DNA from: a virus
DNA: 45,123 bases
Virus record (IMG/VR): IMGVR_UViG_3300031277_000006
Span: 1-45,123 of that record
Strand: one strand, 5' to 3'
Shown: in pieces, positions 23,247 to 31,565 of the stretch
How the letters are laid out: each line of letters opens with the position of its first letter
Position numbering within the stretch: the first letter of the stretch is position 1
Made by a program: the position numbers and the translations under genes
The notes under the pieces: generated by a model
The model's input: the letters and a program-made list of their open reading frames with translations, nothing else
The model's database searches: none
Told to the model about the DNA's origin: nothing

Positions 23247-26200
23247 CTAGCCCACCGTGTCCGACCGCCCAGCGCGGCCTGCTTGTTTCCCGAATTCTAC
23301 CACAATCTTGGAGATGTTGACGAACGCGCCCCTGACGCGACAGCGGTACGCTTTGCACGCGCCCCGCGGCGGGCGGACATCAAAGGTCCCATCGCTACCG
23401 ATGGTCGTCACATCAATCGTGTTCGTCCCGATAGTGCTGCTGCCGTAGTCAAAGTAATGGTCCACGAAGACGTTCCCGCTAGCCTGAAACTCGCCGGAGA
23501 TTTTCACCTTCCACACGCGAGCGAAGTCAACTACGTCGTTGGTAATCCAATTGGTGTGAATGATACTGCTCACGTCGGCGGTAAATCCGGTGTATCCGTC
23601 AGCGTACGTGCTGTCGTCCGTTTCCTTGTAGACGGTTCCGCCGGTATCCATGTAGTAGACAACTCCGTCAACCGCACAACCATCAACGAACAGATTTGAG
23701 TTCGGTTTGCTCGAGATGATGGTGCTCCACGCATTGTCGAGGTAGTCGTACACCAGATGCGTGCTTCCAACGCTCCCATCACTGTAACGCGGCCCGTGAA
23801 CGATGCGCACCTGTTTTAGCCAAGGGACGATGAAGGCCCGCCGCACGCTGTAGTCGTCGTATGCATCAGCGGGAAGACCGATGGGAAGCACCTCCAGCGA
23901 CCGGGTCAGCAGCTGCCACCCAGCGTGGCTCTTGAACATGAGGCCAGCCGGCGTGGTAACAACGCTGTTTCGTTCGCGACAGCCGACATCGCTGGCAATC
24001 TCCTGCGGCTCGGAGAACGAACCAATATTCTGCTCGTTTGGTCCGTCCCCGCCAAACGCCAGAATCTTGTGATTCTTGAACACGATGACGTAGTCGTCGA
24101 GCCCCCCGAGAGCCGTGGTGTCGCCACCATCCGGGATGCTCAGCGCAAGATTCGCGCTGAATGTGAGTCCTACCCCAGCAACGCGTTTGTGGCTTGGCCA
24201 CAGCTTTGTCGGGTTGTCAATTGGGACGATAAAGACGCGGTCCTTGTGCGCTAGCACAATGTCCGCCCCGGGCGGGAACGAAATGGGGACGATGCCAGCA
24301 TCCGTATACAGTTGTTCGTTGTCCTGGATATCCGCGTCGGCGTCGTCATCCGCTGTCATGTAGGTGATGTCGTACGAAAGGGAGCTGACCAGACCAAGCG
24401 GCGCCGTCTCGTGGCGAAAGTAGCTAGAGCCGCTGTCAACCGTCCTGAAACGCGGCAGCCCTGTTCGGTGATGCTTATCTGTCCCCAAGCCGGCTGTGAA
24501 GTTCGGGTCGCGGAATGGCTGGGAAAGAAGACTAGCACGCGAGCCAGCAACCAGCCAGTCCTCCTCCGTTAGCGTCGCGGAGGCCGTTTCCGAGGGAATC
24601 GACCGATGTCGCTGGCCAAGACGGTCAATCCATTCGTGCATAAAACAGCCGCTGTACGTACCGGCCAAAGCGCCACCTTCTACGCCGGTAACTCCCCACA
24701 GCTCTGGGTCCACAGGAAACCCAAGCTCCTGGCACAGGCCATCGAAGTGCTTGAGAACCGGGCCGCCGATGATGATGTCTTTTCCGCTGCGAACATACTG
24801 CGAGGGAAGCGGGTAGCTCTGCGCGAAAGTCGAGTCCAACGTGACATACACACCTACGGGTGCGTGCTGGACAATCGGAGATTGCTGCTCCGAATCTACA
24901 CCAACTATGCGCGCTTGGCGCCGACCAGCTATGATGGTTCCGGCGCTGTCTGTCCATGTGTCCATGCGCGAATAGTATGAATCTATCTGGTGCCCACCAG
25001 CATCAATGACCACCGGAGCCGCCGCCAAGTAGAGCGTGCGCCCAACAGCATTTAGGTCTGGGCTCGCGATGGTGTCTTCGCCACGAATTCCAACTAGCAG
25101 CAATTTGTTAGCGATGACCGCTGACGCGGCCGAGTGTTCCTCAGTGTTACCGGCATACAAGGGGAAGTACATGTTGGCCCTGCGGATGAACGGGCGCCCG
25201 GCAGTTCCTTTTATCGGCTGAAATGGATAGGTGAATGCTGTGGCAGACGGCGTCCCGGGCGACAATGTACAGCCATGAACGTGCGTCGCAACCCCGCTGA
25301 ACACACTTACGCCCGTGGACAGAATGACATAGGCACTATGCGTTCCAGCGGTCCCGCTATACGCGAGTTCGCCGGCTGTGGAGTCATCGCCATGCGGCCC
25401 CCCTAACACATAAAGTGCAGGCCCGGTCTCCAAAATGGCCGTGCCGGGCGCGCCCGAGAACATCGTGGTGCTGGTCAGTACGGGCGTTGCTCCGCTAAAA
25501 TTTGAAGCTATCGAGTGCAGCGTTACCGCACCGTCCATCGTGACGCGCGCGAAGACAATGTAGTCATCATCAAGTTTCCCAACGGCAAGCTGGTCGGTTG
25601 CGTCCGAGGCTACGGAGGTGGTGTAGCCACTGTAAGAACCGCCTACTCCGGCATCTGTGAAACGGGACAGTTTTACGTTTGCGCCGTCGCTCGAAATGGT
25701 GCAAATCGTTTCTTTATCATCGGCAACAATCTGTGCACAGTTCAGCGGCTCATCGGTTGTCCCGCCGACTGGTGGCGACTGCCGCAAATACACGCCGGCA
25801 GCACTAAACAATCGCCCAACAAATTGCCCTGGCGTATTCACGCCCCAATACACCAGCCCAAAAATGTCAGCGCCATATTCAAGCGTCGCATCAATCACGC
25901 CGACGAAAACGCCGGCGTCCGCACCGGTTTTCGTCCCGCCGAGAAGGATGGCCTCCTCCCCAAACCAAACATCAGTGACAGCGTTGTGGAAGATGAACTT
26001 CACGGAGCCATACCCAGAAGTGCTGCCCTCGCCAGCGGCAATCCAAGCCCACATCTCGATGTCGCCAATCCGCGCCACACTGATGGCCGGGTAGTCAACG
26101 CTGCTTGATGGGCCAGTGACAACTGACATGTCAAACGACTCGACGTTGCCGACGACATCCCAATCAGTATCGGCGGCATCCTCATGCTGGAGGAATGCAC

Positions 26201-26522
26201 CAGGGCCGTTGACATTGGAGTAGACGTTACTGATGCCATTCACAGTGCGCGAATAGTAATCGCGGCCCAGCACCATCAGGCCGCTGTCGGTTGGAACAAG
26301 CGTGTTTCCCACCCGAATGGCGGATGTTGCATCCCGCAGGTCACCTGTAACAGTGCGACTGCTAGACACCCGCTCAAACCCGGGCCGCTTCGCAATGCGG
26401 CCGGCCTTGTCCCTATACACGTTCGATGCGGTCAGAAGCGCCTGCTCCGTCTTCTTCGGGTCCCCAAATGAGTTGATTCCCGCAGTCAGCGGGACTTCGT
26501 AGTCATTTCGCACAAGAGGCAT
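23247..26522 (-). CDS. Tail nozzle / tubular protein B-like
   Basis: 1,091 residues from ATG 26522, whose ATG overlaps the previous TAA; a longer in-frame start lacks support. The N-terminus PLTAGINSFGDPKKTEQAL followed by NVYRDKAGRIAKRPGF is the classic start of T7 gp12-like nozzle and stabilisation proteins. The rest is strand-rich with many Gly, Thr, Ser and Val. It is longer than most relatives (often 700-900 residues), suggesting extra domains that may act in tail-fibre docking or receptor contact. It would close the tail tip. Confidence 0.75.
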   Translation of the reverse strand: MPLVRNDYEVPLTAGINSFGDPKKTEQALLTASNVYRDKAGRIAKRPGFERVSSSRTVTGDLRDATSAIRVGNTLVPTDSGLMVLGRDYYSRTVNGISNVYSNVNGPGAFLQHEDAADTDWDVVGNVESFDMSVVTGPSSSVDYPAISVARIGDIEMWAWIAAGEGSTSGYGSVKFIFHNAVTDVWFGEEAILLGGTKTGADAGVFVGVIDATLEYGADIFGLVYWGVNTPGQFVGRLFSAAGVYLRQSPPVGGTTDEPLNCAQIVADDKETICTISSDGANVKLSRFTDAGVGGSYSGYTTSVASDATDQLAVGKLDDDYIVFARVTMDGAVTLHSIASNFSGATPVLTSTTMFSGAPGTAILETGPALYVLGGPHGDDSTAGELAYSGTAGTHSAYVILSTGVSVFSGVATHVHGCTLSPGTPSATAFTYPFQPIKGTAGRPFIRRANMYFPLYAGNTEEHSAASAVIANKLLLVGIRGEDTIASPDLNAVGRTLYLAAAPVVIDAGGHQIDSYYSRMDTWTDSAGTIIAGRRQARIVGVDSEQQSPIVQHAPVGVYVTLDSTFAQSYPLPSQYVRSGKDIIIGGPVLKHFDGLCQELGFPVDPELWGVTGVEGGALAGTYSGCFMHEWIDRLGQRHRSIPSETASATLTEEDWLVAGSRASLLSQPFRDPNFTAGLGTDKHHRTGLPRFRTVDSGSSYFRHETAPLGLVSSLSYDITYMTADDDADADIQDNEQLYTDAGIVPISFPPGADIVLAHKDRVFIVPIDNPTKLWPSHKRVAGVGLTFSANLALSIPDGGDTTALGGLDDYVIVFKNHKILAFGGDGPNEQNIGSFSEPQEIASDVGCRERNSVVTTPAGLMFKSHAGWQLLTRSLEVLPIGLPADAYDDYSVRRAFIVPWLKQVRIVHGPRYSDGSVGSTHLVYDYLDNAWSTIISSKPNSNLFVDGCAVDGVVYYMDTGGTVYKETDDSTYADGYTGFTADVSSIIHTNWITNDVVDFARVWKVKISGEFQASGNVFVDHYFDYGSSTIGTNTIDVTTIGSDGTFDVRPPRGACKAYRCRVRGAFVNISKIVVEFGKQAGRAGRSDTVG

Positions 26523-26896
26523 TAGAACACCACCAGTTTGATTGAGACATCCGCTGAGCACTCGAGGGGCAAATGCACCTTCGTGTCGACGTTGTTCGCG
26601 GCAATCTCAGCATCTGTCGCGTTCCAAACGATAGACGAAGCATCCTGTCCAACTACGTACCAACCCTGATACTTCCGGCCCAAACCGTGCGGAATCAAGT
26701 TGATGCCGGCTGATGCGTCGAGAGCAATTGCAATGCCGGTGCCCAGGTGTTTGTCGATGAAGCGCCCGGAAAGGTGTGCCCGCTCACGAAGCGAAAGCGC
26801 CTGTGACAGCGCATCCACGCGCTTCGACAGCTGCGTGATGTCAAGCGGCGTGACGCCCGTATGCGTCTTTGCCTCACGGCGGATTTCACTGGCCAT
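26522..26896 (-). CDS. Small virion protein (tail-associated)
   Basis: 124 residues from ATG 26896, five bases after CCGGAGG and overlapping the upstream gene by 11 bases. After a helical N-terminus (LSKRVDALSQALSLRERAH) comes a beta region with IPHGLGRKYQGWYVVGQD and a terminal VSIKLVVF. The pattern HGLGRxxxGW ... V.L.VF is common in short podovirus structural proteins next to the tail genes. A trimeric knob or adaptor is possible. Confidence 0.6.
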   Translation of the reverse strand: MASEIRREAKTHTGVTPLDITQLSKRVDALSQALSLRERAHLSGRFIDKHLGTGIAIALDASAGINLIPHGLGRKYQGWYVVGQDASSIVWNATDAEIAANNVDTKVHLPLECSADVSIKLVVF

Positions 26897-27254
26897 TGAG
26901 TCCTCCGGCCGCCGCATAAATGAGGCTCATGATGATGGCAGTAGCGGCGCCGCCCATGAGGGCCCACTCAGCGCGGTCCCACCATTTGTCGCTGTGTGCG
27001 GCTTCAACACGCTCTCGCATGATATCGAGCCGTGCTTGACAGCGAGATGGCAGCACGCGTGCCTGCTCCCGTTGTAGGTCGACCGCGTCGGCGAGGTCCG
27101 GTGGCAGGCAAACAGTCCCATCAGCCTCCTCGATGGGCGCGCTCAGCCCCTCAAGGCTGAGGTCGATTTGGGGGGCAACCTGGGGCTCAACGGCCGGCGC
27201 CGTCGCGCCGCAGGCGGTCAGCAAAAGAGCCACGCCGACGCGCCTCAGCCACAT
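26886..27254 (-). CDS. Spanin lipoprotein, possible u-spanin
   Basis: 122 residues from ATG 27254; an ATG at 27272 adds six residues. MWLRRVGVALLLTAC is a compact lipoprotein signal with lipidated Cys15. A roughly 80-residue Pro-rich then helical periplasmic part follows, and residues 97-117 are a C-terminal membrane helix (WALMGGAATAIIMSLIYAAA). A lipoprotein with a C-terminal transmembrane helix is the defining layout of unimolecular spanins (T1 gp11 type), which fuse inner and outer membranes at lysis. It also overlaps the preceding coiled-coil membrane gene out of frame, as Rz1 overlaps Rz. Confidence 0.65.
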   Translation of the reverse strand: MWLRRVGVALLLTACGATAPAVEPQVAPQIDLSLEGLSAPIEEADGTVCLPPDLADAVDLQREQARVLPSRCQARLDIMRERVEAAHSDKWWDRAEWALMGGAATAIIMSLIYAAAGGLNGQ

Positions 27255-27429
27255 CCCGCTCAGCTTCAGCATCTGCAAGTTCGACACGAGCTTTCTCCTC
27301 TGTGTTTCGGGCCGCAGCCGCCTTCTTAGCGGAGCGGCTGCTCTTGAGCATGAAATAACCAGCGCAGGCAGCAAGCAGCGCCCCTGCCGTCCAGGTCAAC
27401 CACACCCACACTTTGCGGAGCACTTTCAC
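27187..27429 (-). CDS. Rz-like inner-membrane coiled-coil protein
   Basis: 80 residues, GTG start overlapping the holin stop (GTGA). Residues 8-28 are a membrane helix (VWLTWTAGALLAACAGYFML) and residues 30-70 a charged coiled coil (AEAERDVAEARRR). This is the topology of an i-spanin (Rz), with the lipoprotein gene overlapping its end. If the lipoprotein is a u-spanin, this one may instead be an accessory to the holin. Length is short for Rz. Confidence 0.6.
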   Translation of the reverse strand: MKVLRKVWVWLTWTAGALLAACAGYFMLKSSRSAKKAAAARNTEEKARVELADAEAERDVAEARRRGSFADRLRRDGAGR

Positions 27430-27659
27430 GGAGCCTCCGTTTCATCGGCAGCGGCCGAGGCGGCACTTCGCTCAGCCCACGCCTGCGCGGCCTTCCCACC
27501 AGAGAGGGCAGCGTACGCACCAAGGACAATCGCAGTATTGAATGACGACCACGTATCCCCGACGAGCAGCCCCATCGCGCACAGCACGGTGCTCGTAACG
27601 GAGGCAAAGGTCAACACGCCGAGAATTGCCTTCTGGGCTTTTCCGAATCGAGTTCGCAT
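27426..27659 (-). CDS. Holin candidate
   Basis: 77 residues from ATG 27659 (overlaps the adaptor stop as TGATG). Two membrane helices at about 11-33 (ILGVLTFASVTSTVLCAMGL) and 40-60 (FNTAIVLGAYAALSGG), with a basic N-terminus and an acidic, Ala-rich tail. Two helices and fewer than 100 residues fit a class II holin. It starts a three-gene lysis cluster with the spanin genes. The partner endolysin is encoded on the other arm. Confidence 0.68.
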   Translation of the reverse strand: MRTRFGKAQKAILGVLTFASVTSTVLCAMGLLVGDTWSSFNTAIVLGAYAALSGGKAAQAWAERSAASAAADETEAP

Positions 27660-28405
27660 CAGTACACCTGCACCTGGCCAATCTCGAGGTAGTCGCCGAA
27701 GAGGCGGTAAGCAAAACCGCACTTCACAATCTCGAGGGTGTTGAGGTCCCAAACTTTCGTGTCCCACCGTCCACTGGTGTCTTGGATGGTCTCCGGATGC
27801 GCAAGGTCGCGCGAGGCAGCATTGTCCAACGTCCGCAGCTTAGACTCGGCAATCTCGGCGAGAAGCGCCTGCGCACGCTCGTACTTTTCGTCCTTGATGG
27901 ACAACCTCCGCGCGATGAACATGGCGATGTAGTCCTCGAAGCCCGGCGGATATTGGCTGCTCAGCGTCGGGGTCGTCGATGTCCAATCCCCCAGCGTAAC
28001 AGGCTCATACGTGGGGACGTACTGCATCCGCAACGTCTGCGCGGTGGTCGGGCCGGTCGAGGACCAGCCGTTGATTTCATGGCGCTGAAACTTGGGGACG
28101 CTGTATACTCGTCCACTGTCCACGATGAGCAAGTGGTTCATCTTGTAAAACGGCTTCGCGCTTGAGTAGAGCGTACCGTTCGGGAGACCGTAGCGTGCTG
28201 TCCCCGCAACGACTGGGACCGTCGCCTCTTCGTTCCACCAAGTCGCATCGGAGTTGGCGATGTCGTAATGCAGCCGACTGGCGGCTTGGTTGAACCACCG
28301 CTGAACCTGATTCCGATTGGCAAAGCCGGTGGTGCTGTAGTCGTTCACCAGCTCAGCGATTTCGAGTGCCTGGTCAACAACATCCTGACAGTAGATGGTC
28401 GACAC
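27659..28405 (-). CDS. Tail adaptor / gatekeeper protein
   Basis: 248 residues, GTG start after GGAGGTAAGCA. The sequence starts with a helix (DVVDQALEIAELVNDYSTTG), then NRNQVQRWFNQAASRLHYDIA and strands, with FEDYIAMFIARRLSIKDEKYERA near the end. Helical core plus beta barrel right after the capsid genes is the T7 gp11-like adaptor that seals the portal. A strong terminator separates it from the capsid genes. Confidence 0.65.
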   Translation of the reverse strand: MSTIYCQDVVDQALEIAELVNDYSTTGFANRNQVQRWFNQAASRLHYDIANSDATWWNEEATVPVVAGTARYGLPNGTLYSSAKPFYKMNHLLIVDSGRVYSVPKFQRHEINGWSSTGPTTAQTLRMQYVPTYEPVTLGDWTSTTPTLSSQYPPGFEDYIAMFIARRLSIKDEKYERAQALLAEIAESKLRTLDNAASRDLAHPETIQDTSGRWDTKVWDLNTLEIVKCGFAYRLFGDYLEIGQVQVY

Positions 28406-28416
28406 TGCTTACCTCC

Positions 28417-28460
28417 AAAGAAAAAGGGCGGTAGACGCGAGCCCCAAGCGCCTACCGCCC
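28417..28460 (-). terminator. Rho-independent terminator after the capsid genes
   Basis: On the minus strand a 9-bp stem GGGCGGTAG/CTACCGCCC (28426-28434 with 28452-28460) encloses a 17-base loop and is followed directly by TTTTTCTTT. This is a canonical intrinsic terminator downstream of the major capsid and accessory genes. It should reduce expression of the tail and lysis genes beyond it relative to capsid. Confidence 0.9.
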
Positions 28461-28489
28461 AAGCTCAGCGGCTCAAAGACCGCCGAAGG

Positions 28490-28927
28490 TTAATCCACGT
28501 AGCAGTACACGAGGTAGCCGTCCAAGTCGAGGTTCGCCGAGAGGGTCACCCCGAAGTCAACACCCGCCGTGGCGGTTTCCATGCAGCCATACGGGCACCC
28601 ATCGAGGTCCAGGACACCTGCCTCCTTGGCGAGGCCGCCCGTAACCGCAATGAACAGCGGAATAACACCTGAGAGGGCGGCGGGGGTGCCCGCGGCGTCC
28701 TCGACGAAGGTGACCGTGCCGTCCGCTGCGGTTCCATGGAGCTTCCCGCCGAGGATTCGGATTTTCTTCCCAGAGACCGCGGCAACGAGAGTGCGGCTGT
28801 CATTCTTCGCGGCGTTGACCGCGGCAAACTGAACCTGCCTGCCCGCTCCGCCGTGCGGGTCGTTGAAGTTGCTCTTCTCGGCCTTGACGTACCCAATCTG
28901 CGTAGCGTTGGTTCGCTGTGTCGCCAT
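28490..28927 (-). CDS. Capsid accessory / decoration protein candidate
   Basis: 145 residues. It starts with a disordered MATQRTNATQIGYVKAEKS and is then strand-rich (SRTLVAAVSGKKIRILGGKL, GTVTFVEDAAGT, DFGVTLSANLDLDGYLVY). The beta pattern, place directly after the major capsid gene and before a strong terminator suggest a decoration or head-fibre protein made in high copy. No known motif, so the call is contextual. Confidence 0.6.
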   Translation of the reverse strand: MATQRTNATQIGYVKAEKSNFNDPHGGAGRQVQFAAVNAAKNDSRTLVAAVSGKKIRILGGKLHGTAADGTVTFVEDAAGTPAALSGVIPLFIAVTGGLAKEAGVLDLDGCPYGCMETATAGVDFGVTLSANLDLDGYLVYCYVD

Positions 28928-28938
28928 CGTCTACCTCC

Positions 28939-30249
28939 TTAGCTCGCCTGGAGCTTGAAGCGCCCGCTGCGGCCGGGCTTCTTGACCGAGAGCTGCCCGC
29001 GGAAGGCCATGCGGCCCTGATAGGCGTCCTCAGTGGCGTGACGAAGGATACTCAGGCCGTCGTAGTCCTCCAGATTGAGTGCCGGGCCGGCGCTGTGGAG
29101 GGTCACGTCCTCCATACGACCCATCCACACCTCATCGCCAATCTGCTTGGCGGCGGGCATGATGCGAATCGGGGAGCCGTTGACACCATGAACCCACACG
29201 CCGCGATAGGCGATGTTCGCCACAAGGCCGCGGGCGCCGACCGGGTTCATGTCCACGTCCTGCTTCCGCAGCCCAAGCTCCTCGATGAGCCCACGGAACG
29301 GGCTGATACCCATCAGACCCACATTCGGCATTCCGCCTTCCTTCGCAAGGACGGCAGAAGCGCGGATGAGTGCCTGCTCCCGACTCAGGCCGCTGTAGTC
29401 AATGTACTTCCCGTACAGTCGGCTGGAAGCCGAACGGTCGACGTTGAAGTGCGAATCCCCACCGGTTGGCGCAGTCGTCGGCGCCCAAGACATGAGGCCA
29501 GACAGCTTGATGCGGGTCGCCTCAGTCGCAGAACTCGGCGCGGCGCCGTCCTGACGAATGTAGGGGTTGGTGGTCGCGTCCCAATTGCTCACGTCGTCGG
29601 TGCCAGCCACCACCTCGGTGAAGGTGACCTTGTTGTTCGCCACGTCAATGGCAGAGCAATACAGGTTCGAGTTGGCGATGTCCGCACCGAAGCGAGAGGC
29701 CGCAGCCACTGAATTGAAGCGCTCGTTCAGCTCGAACAGCATCGCGGCGTCCGGCTCGGTGAAGTCCACCTGGGTCGTGGTCGCCGTGGCGGCAAGTACG
29801 GTCTTGATTTGGGCGATGACGCCGGAACCGTCCCGGAAGATGGCGTGCTCGATGGCATCGGCCAGGTTGGCCTCGGCGTCGTCGAGCGCCCGCGCAGCCA
29901 TCGAGCTGACGAGCATATCCCACGCCATGTCGCGGCTGCGGGTGTAGGCGAAGGTCTTGCCGGGGACATCGATGATACTGTACTCATCAACGCCAGTGAG
30001 CAAGAAGTCCTCAATCTTCTTCGACCGCAAAGCCGAGATGGTCTGCGCAGTCGCGAAGGTCGGGGAGACACCGCCGGTGCGGCCGTAGGTGACAACGACA
30101 GGCGTATTTCGCCCGCCGAACATCTCATCCTTGTTGACGAGACCGAAACCGACACGCTCATCGTAGAACATCTCGGCTTCATTCGAATCCACGTACAGCT
30201 GCTTCAGCGCAGCGTCGAGGTCCGAAAGGGTATTCGCGGTGACAGTCAA
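28939..30249 (-). CDS. Major capsid protein
   Basis: 436 residues. It follows portal and scaffold in order, begins MTVTANTLSDLDAALKQLY, and has the mixed helix/strand pattern of HK97-fold capsids of the P22-like group (LVNKDEMFGGRNTPVVVTYG, ARALDDAEANLADAIEHAIF, VWMGRMEDVTLH). The only usable start is TTG 30249: every in-frame codon between it and the TAG upstream was read and none is ATG or GTG. A perfect AGGAGG lies five bases before TTG but inside a 9-bp hairpin. A TTG start is odd for the most abundant protein. Confidence 0.8.
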   Translation of the reverse strand: MTVTANTLSDLDAALKQLYVDSNEAEMFYDERVGFGLVNKDEMFGGRNTPVVVTYGRTGGVSPTFATAQTISALRSKKIEDFLLTGVDEYSIIDVPGKTFAYTRSRDMAWDMLVSSMAARALDDAEANLADAIEHAIFRDGSGVIAQIKTVLAATATTTQVDFTEPDAAMLFELNERFNSVAAASRFGADIANSNLYCSAIDVANNKVTFTEVVAGTDDVSNWDATTNPYIRQDGAAPSSATEATRIKLSGLMSWAPTTAPTGGDSHFNVDRSASSRLYGKYIDYSGLSREQALIRASAVLAKEGGMPNVGLMGISPFRGLIEELGLRKQDVDMNPVGARGLVANIAYRGVWVHGVNGSPIRIMPAAKQIGDEVWMGRMEDVTLHSAGPALNLEDYDGLSILRHATEDAYQGRMAFRGQLSVKKPGRSGRFKLQAS

Positions 30250-30254
30250 GGAAA

Positions 30255-30284
30255 CCTCCTGCGAGTCGGGTCGCCCGCAGGAGG
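30255..30284 (-). promoter_or_regulatory. Hairpin enclosing the capsid Shine-Dalgarno
   Basis: CCTCCTGCG (30255-30263) and CGCAGGAGG (30276-30284) form a perfect 9-bp stem with a 12-base loop. On the mRNA strand the AGGAGG ribosome binding site of the capsid gene lies in the 3' arm, five bases before the TTG start. Closed, it would hide the site. There is no T-run, so it does not look like a terminator. Confidence 0.8.
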
Positions 30285-30295
30285 TGAGATTCTAT

Positions 30296-31552
30296 CTAGC
30301 CTCTGTTGCGGGCAATCGCGTTTCTCGCACGTTCGAGCCGCTTCTCTTCGTACTGCACCGGCGTCATTGGCGCGGGCGCAACGCCTGAAGCGGCTACGTC
30401 GTTTGTGATAGACGTGAGCAGCGGTTCTGGGTTTGCGGCGGGCGCTACGGGTTGCTGCGCTGCCGGTCCGGGCTGACCCCCTGCTGTGGGCGCCGGGGAA
30501 CCGTTCGAGCCAAGAACCGCCTGCCAGTTGGGGTCACCGTCGCGCTTGGCGATGAGTGCTTTGTACTCAGTGACCAGCTCATCTTGAACCATACTCAGGG
30601 CCTGCTGAGGTGTCAAGGGCATTCCGGTAGATGCCTGGAATTCCATGGCTTTTTGGATGGCCCGATTGATGCCTCCCGGCTCATTTCGCACGATATCGTA
30701 CTCAGGACCATTCGCCGCCATCTGATAGTGTAACCCGACCAGCGCCCCCTCAAGCCGCTGAACGCGGTCGTCTGGTGCGTCAACCGGAGCCACAGCAGGC
30801 TGAGCAGGCTGTGGCGCTGCTGGCGGCGCCTCCCCGCGGTGGCGCGCCACAAGCGCCTGTGCCAGCATGTCGTCTGTCCAACCATACTGGGCGAGCGCCT
30901 GCGTCGGGTCACCGCGGAGGGCATCTTCGAGGCGCCGCAATCTGTCGATATCTGCCTGGGAGGCCGAGGTCACCCCGGTAAGCGCCTCTCGCTCCGCTTG
31001 GAGCTTCTTGCGTTCCTCCGCCAACCGTCGTTCACCCTCATTGATGATTTCCCAGGCATTCCGCTGGGCTGGGGTAGCGTTCGGGGGAAGCTGTGGGGCT
31101 TCCGGCGGGGCCACAGGGGTTTCGGGGGCCGCCGGCGCGTTCGTAGTCGATTGGACAGGCGCCGGGGCCGCCGCAGGGGCCACGGGCGGCTGACCGGCGG
31201 TTTCCGGCTGAACAGGGGCGGCCGGGTCAGCCGGGACATCTTCGTGTGGGAGCGCACCGGCTTCGGCGCGCGCCTTGGCAAGCGCCTCCGCCGCCTTCGC
31301 AATCCGCTGCGGGTCGCGGCCGGGGAGGTTCCCTTGCTGCGGAAAGTGAGGCATCTGTGGGACCACCATGGCTGGCGCGGCCTGTGGGCGGAGGTCATTC
31401 CCGCTCGTGCTCGGTGGAGCGGCGTTGGGGTCGTTCCCATTTGAAGCGGTACGCTGCGGTACAACCGCCGGGTTGTTCAGCGCGTTCGACGAGGCGGCCG
31501 CCGGCTGCGCTTGCAGCGTGGCGGGCTTGTTGAGTGGCTTGACGCTAGGCAT
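30296..31552 (-). CDS. Scaffolding protein
   Basis: 418 residues between portal and major capsid genes. The first 160 residues are Pro/Ala-rich and disordered (APAPVQSTTNAPAAPETPV); residues 160-230 are a charged coiled coil (ERRLAEERKKLQAEREAL). A second Pro/Ala linker precedes a helical end with a basic terminus (YEEKRLERARNAIARNRG), the usual capsid-binding end of P22-type scaffolds. It should guide procapsid assembly and leave the shell. GGAAGGAG precedes the start. Confidence 0.78.
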   Translation of the reverse strand: MPSVKPLNKPATLQAQPAAASSNALNNPAVVPQRTASNGNDPNAAPPSTSGNDLRPQAAPAMVVPQMPHFPQQGNLPGRDPQRIAKAAEALAKARAEAGALPHEDVPADPAAPVQPETAGQPPVAPAAAPAPVQSTTNAPAAPETPVAPPEAPQLPPNATPAQRNAWEIINEGERRLAEERKKLQAEREALTGVTSASQADIDRLRRLEDALRGDPTQALAQYGWTDDMLAQALVARHRGEAPPAAPQPAQPAVAPVDAPDDRVQRLEGALVGLHYQMAANGPEYDIVRNEPGGINRAIQKAMEFQASTGMPLTPQQALSMVQDELVTEYKALIAKRDGDPNWQAVLGSNGSPAPTAGGQPGPAAQQPVAPAANPEPLLTSITNDVAASGVAPAPMTPVQYEEKRLERARNAIARNRG

Positions 31553-31565
31553 CTAGGGCTCCTTC

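Noticed and set aside
30255-30284. An intrinsic terminator before the major capsid gene.
   Set aside because: There is no T-run on the minus strand, and the stem contains the capsid ribosome binding site, so a translational element fits better.
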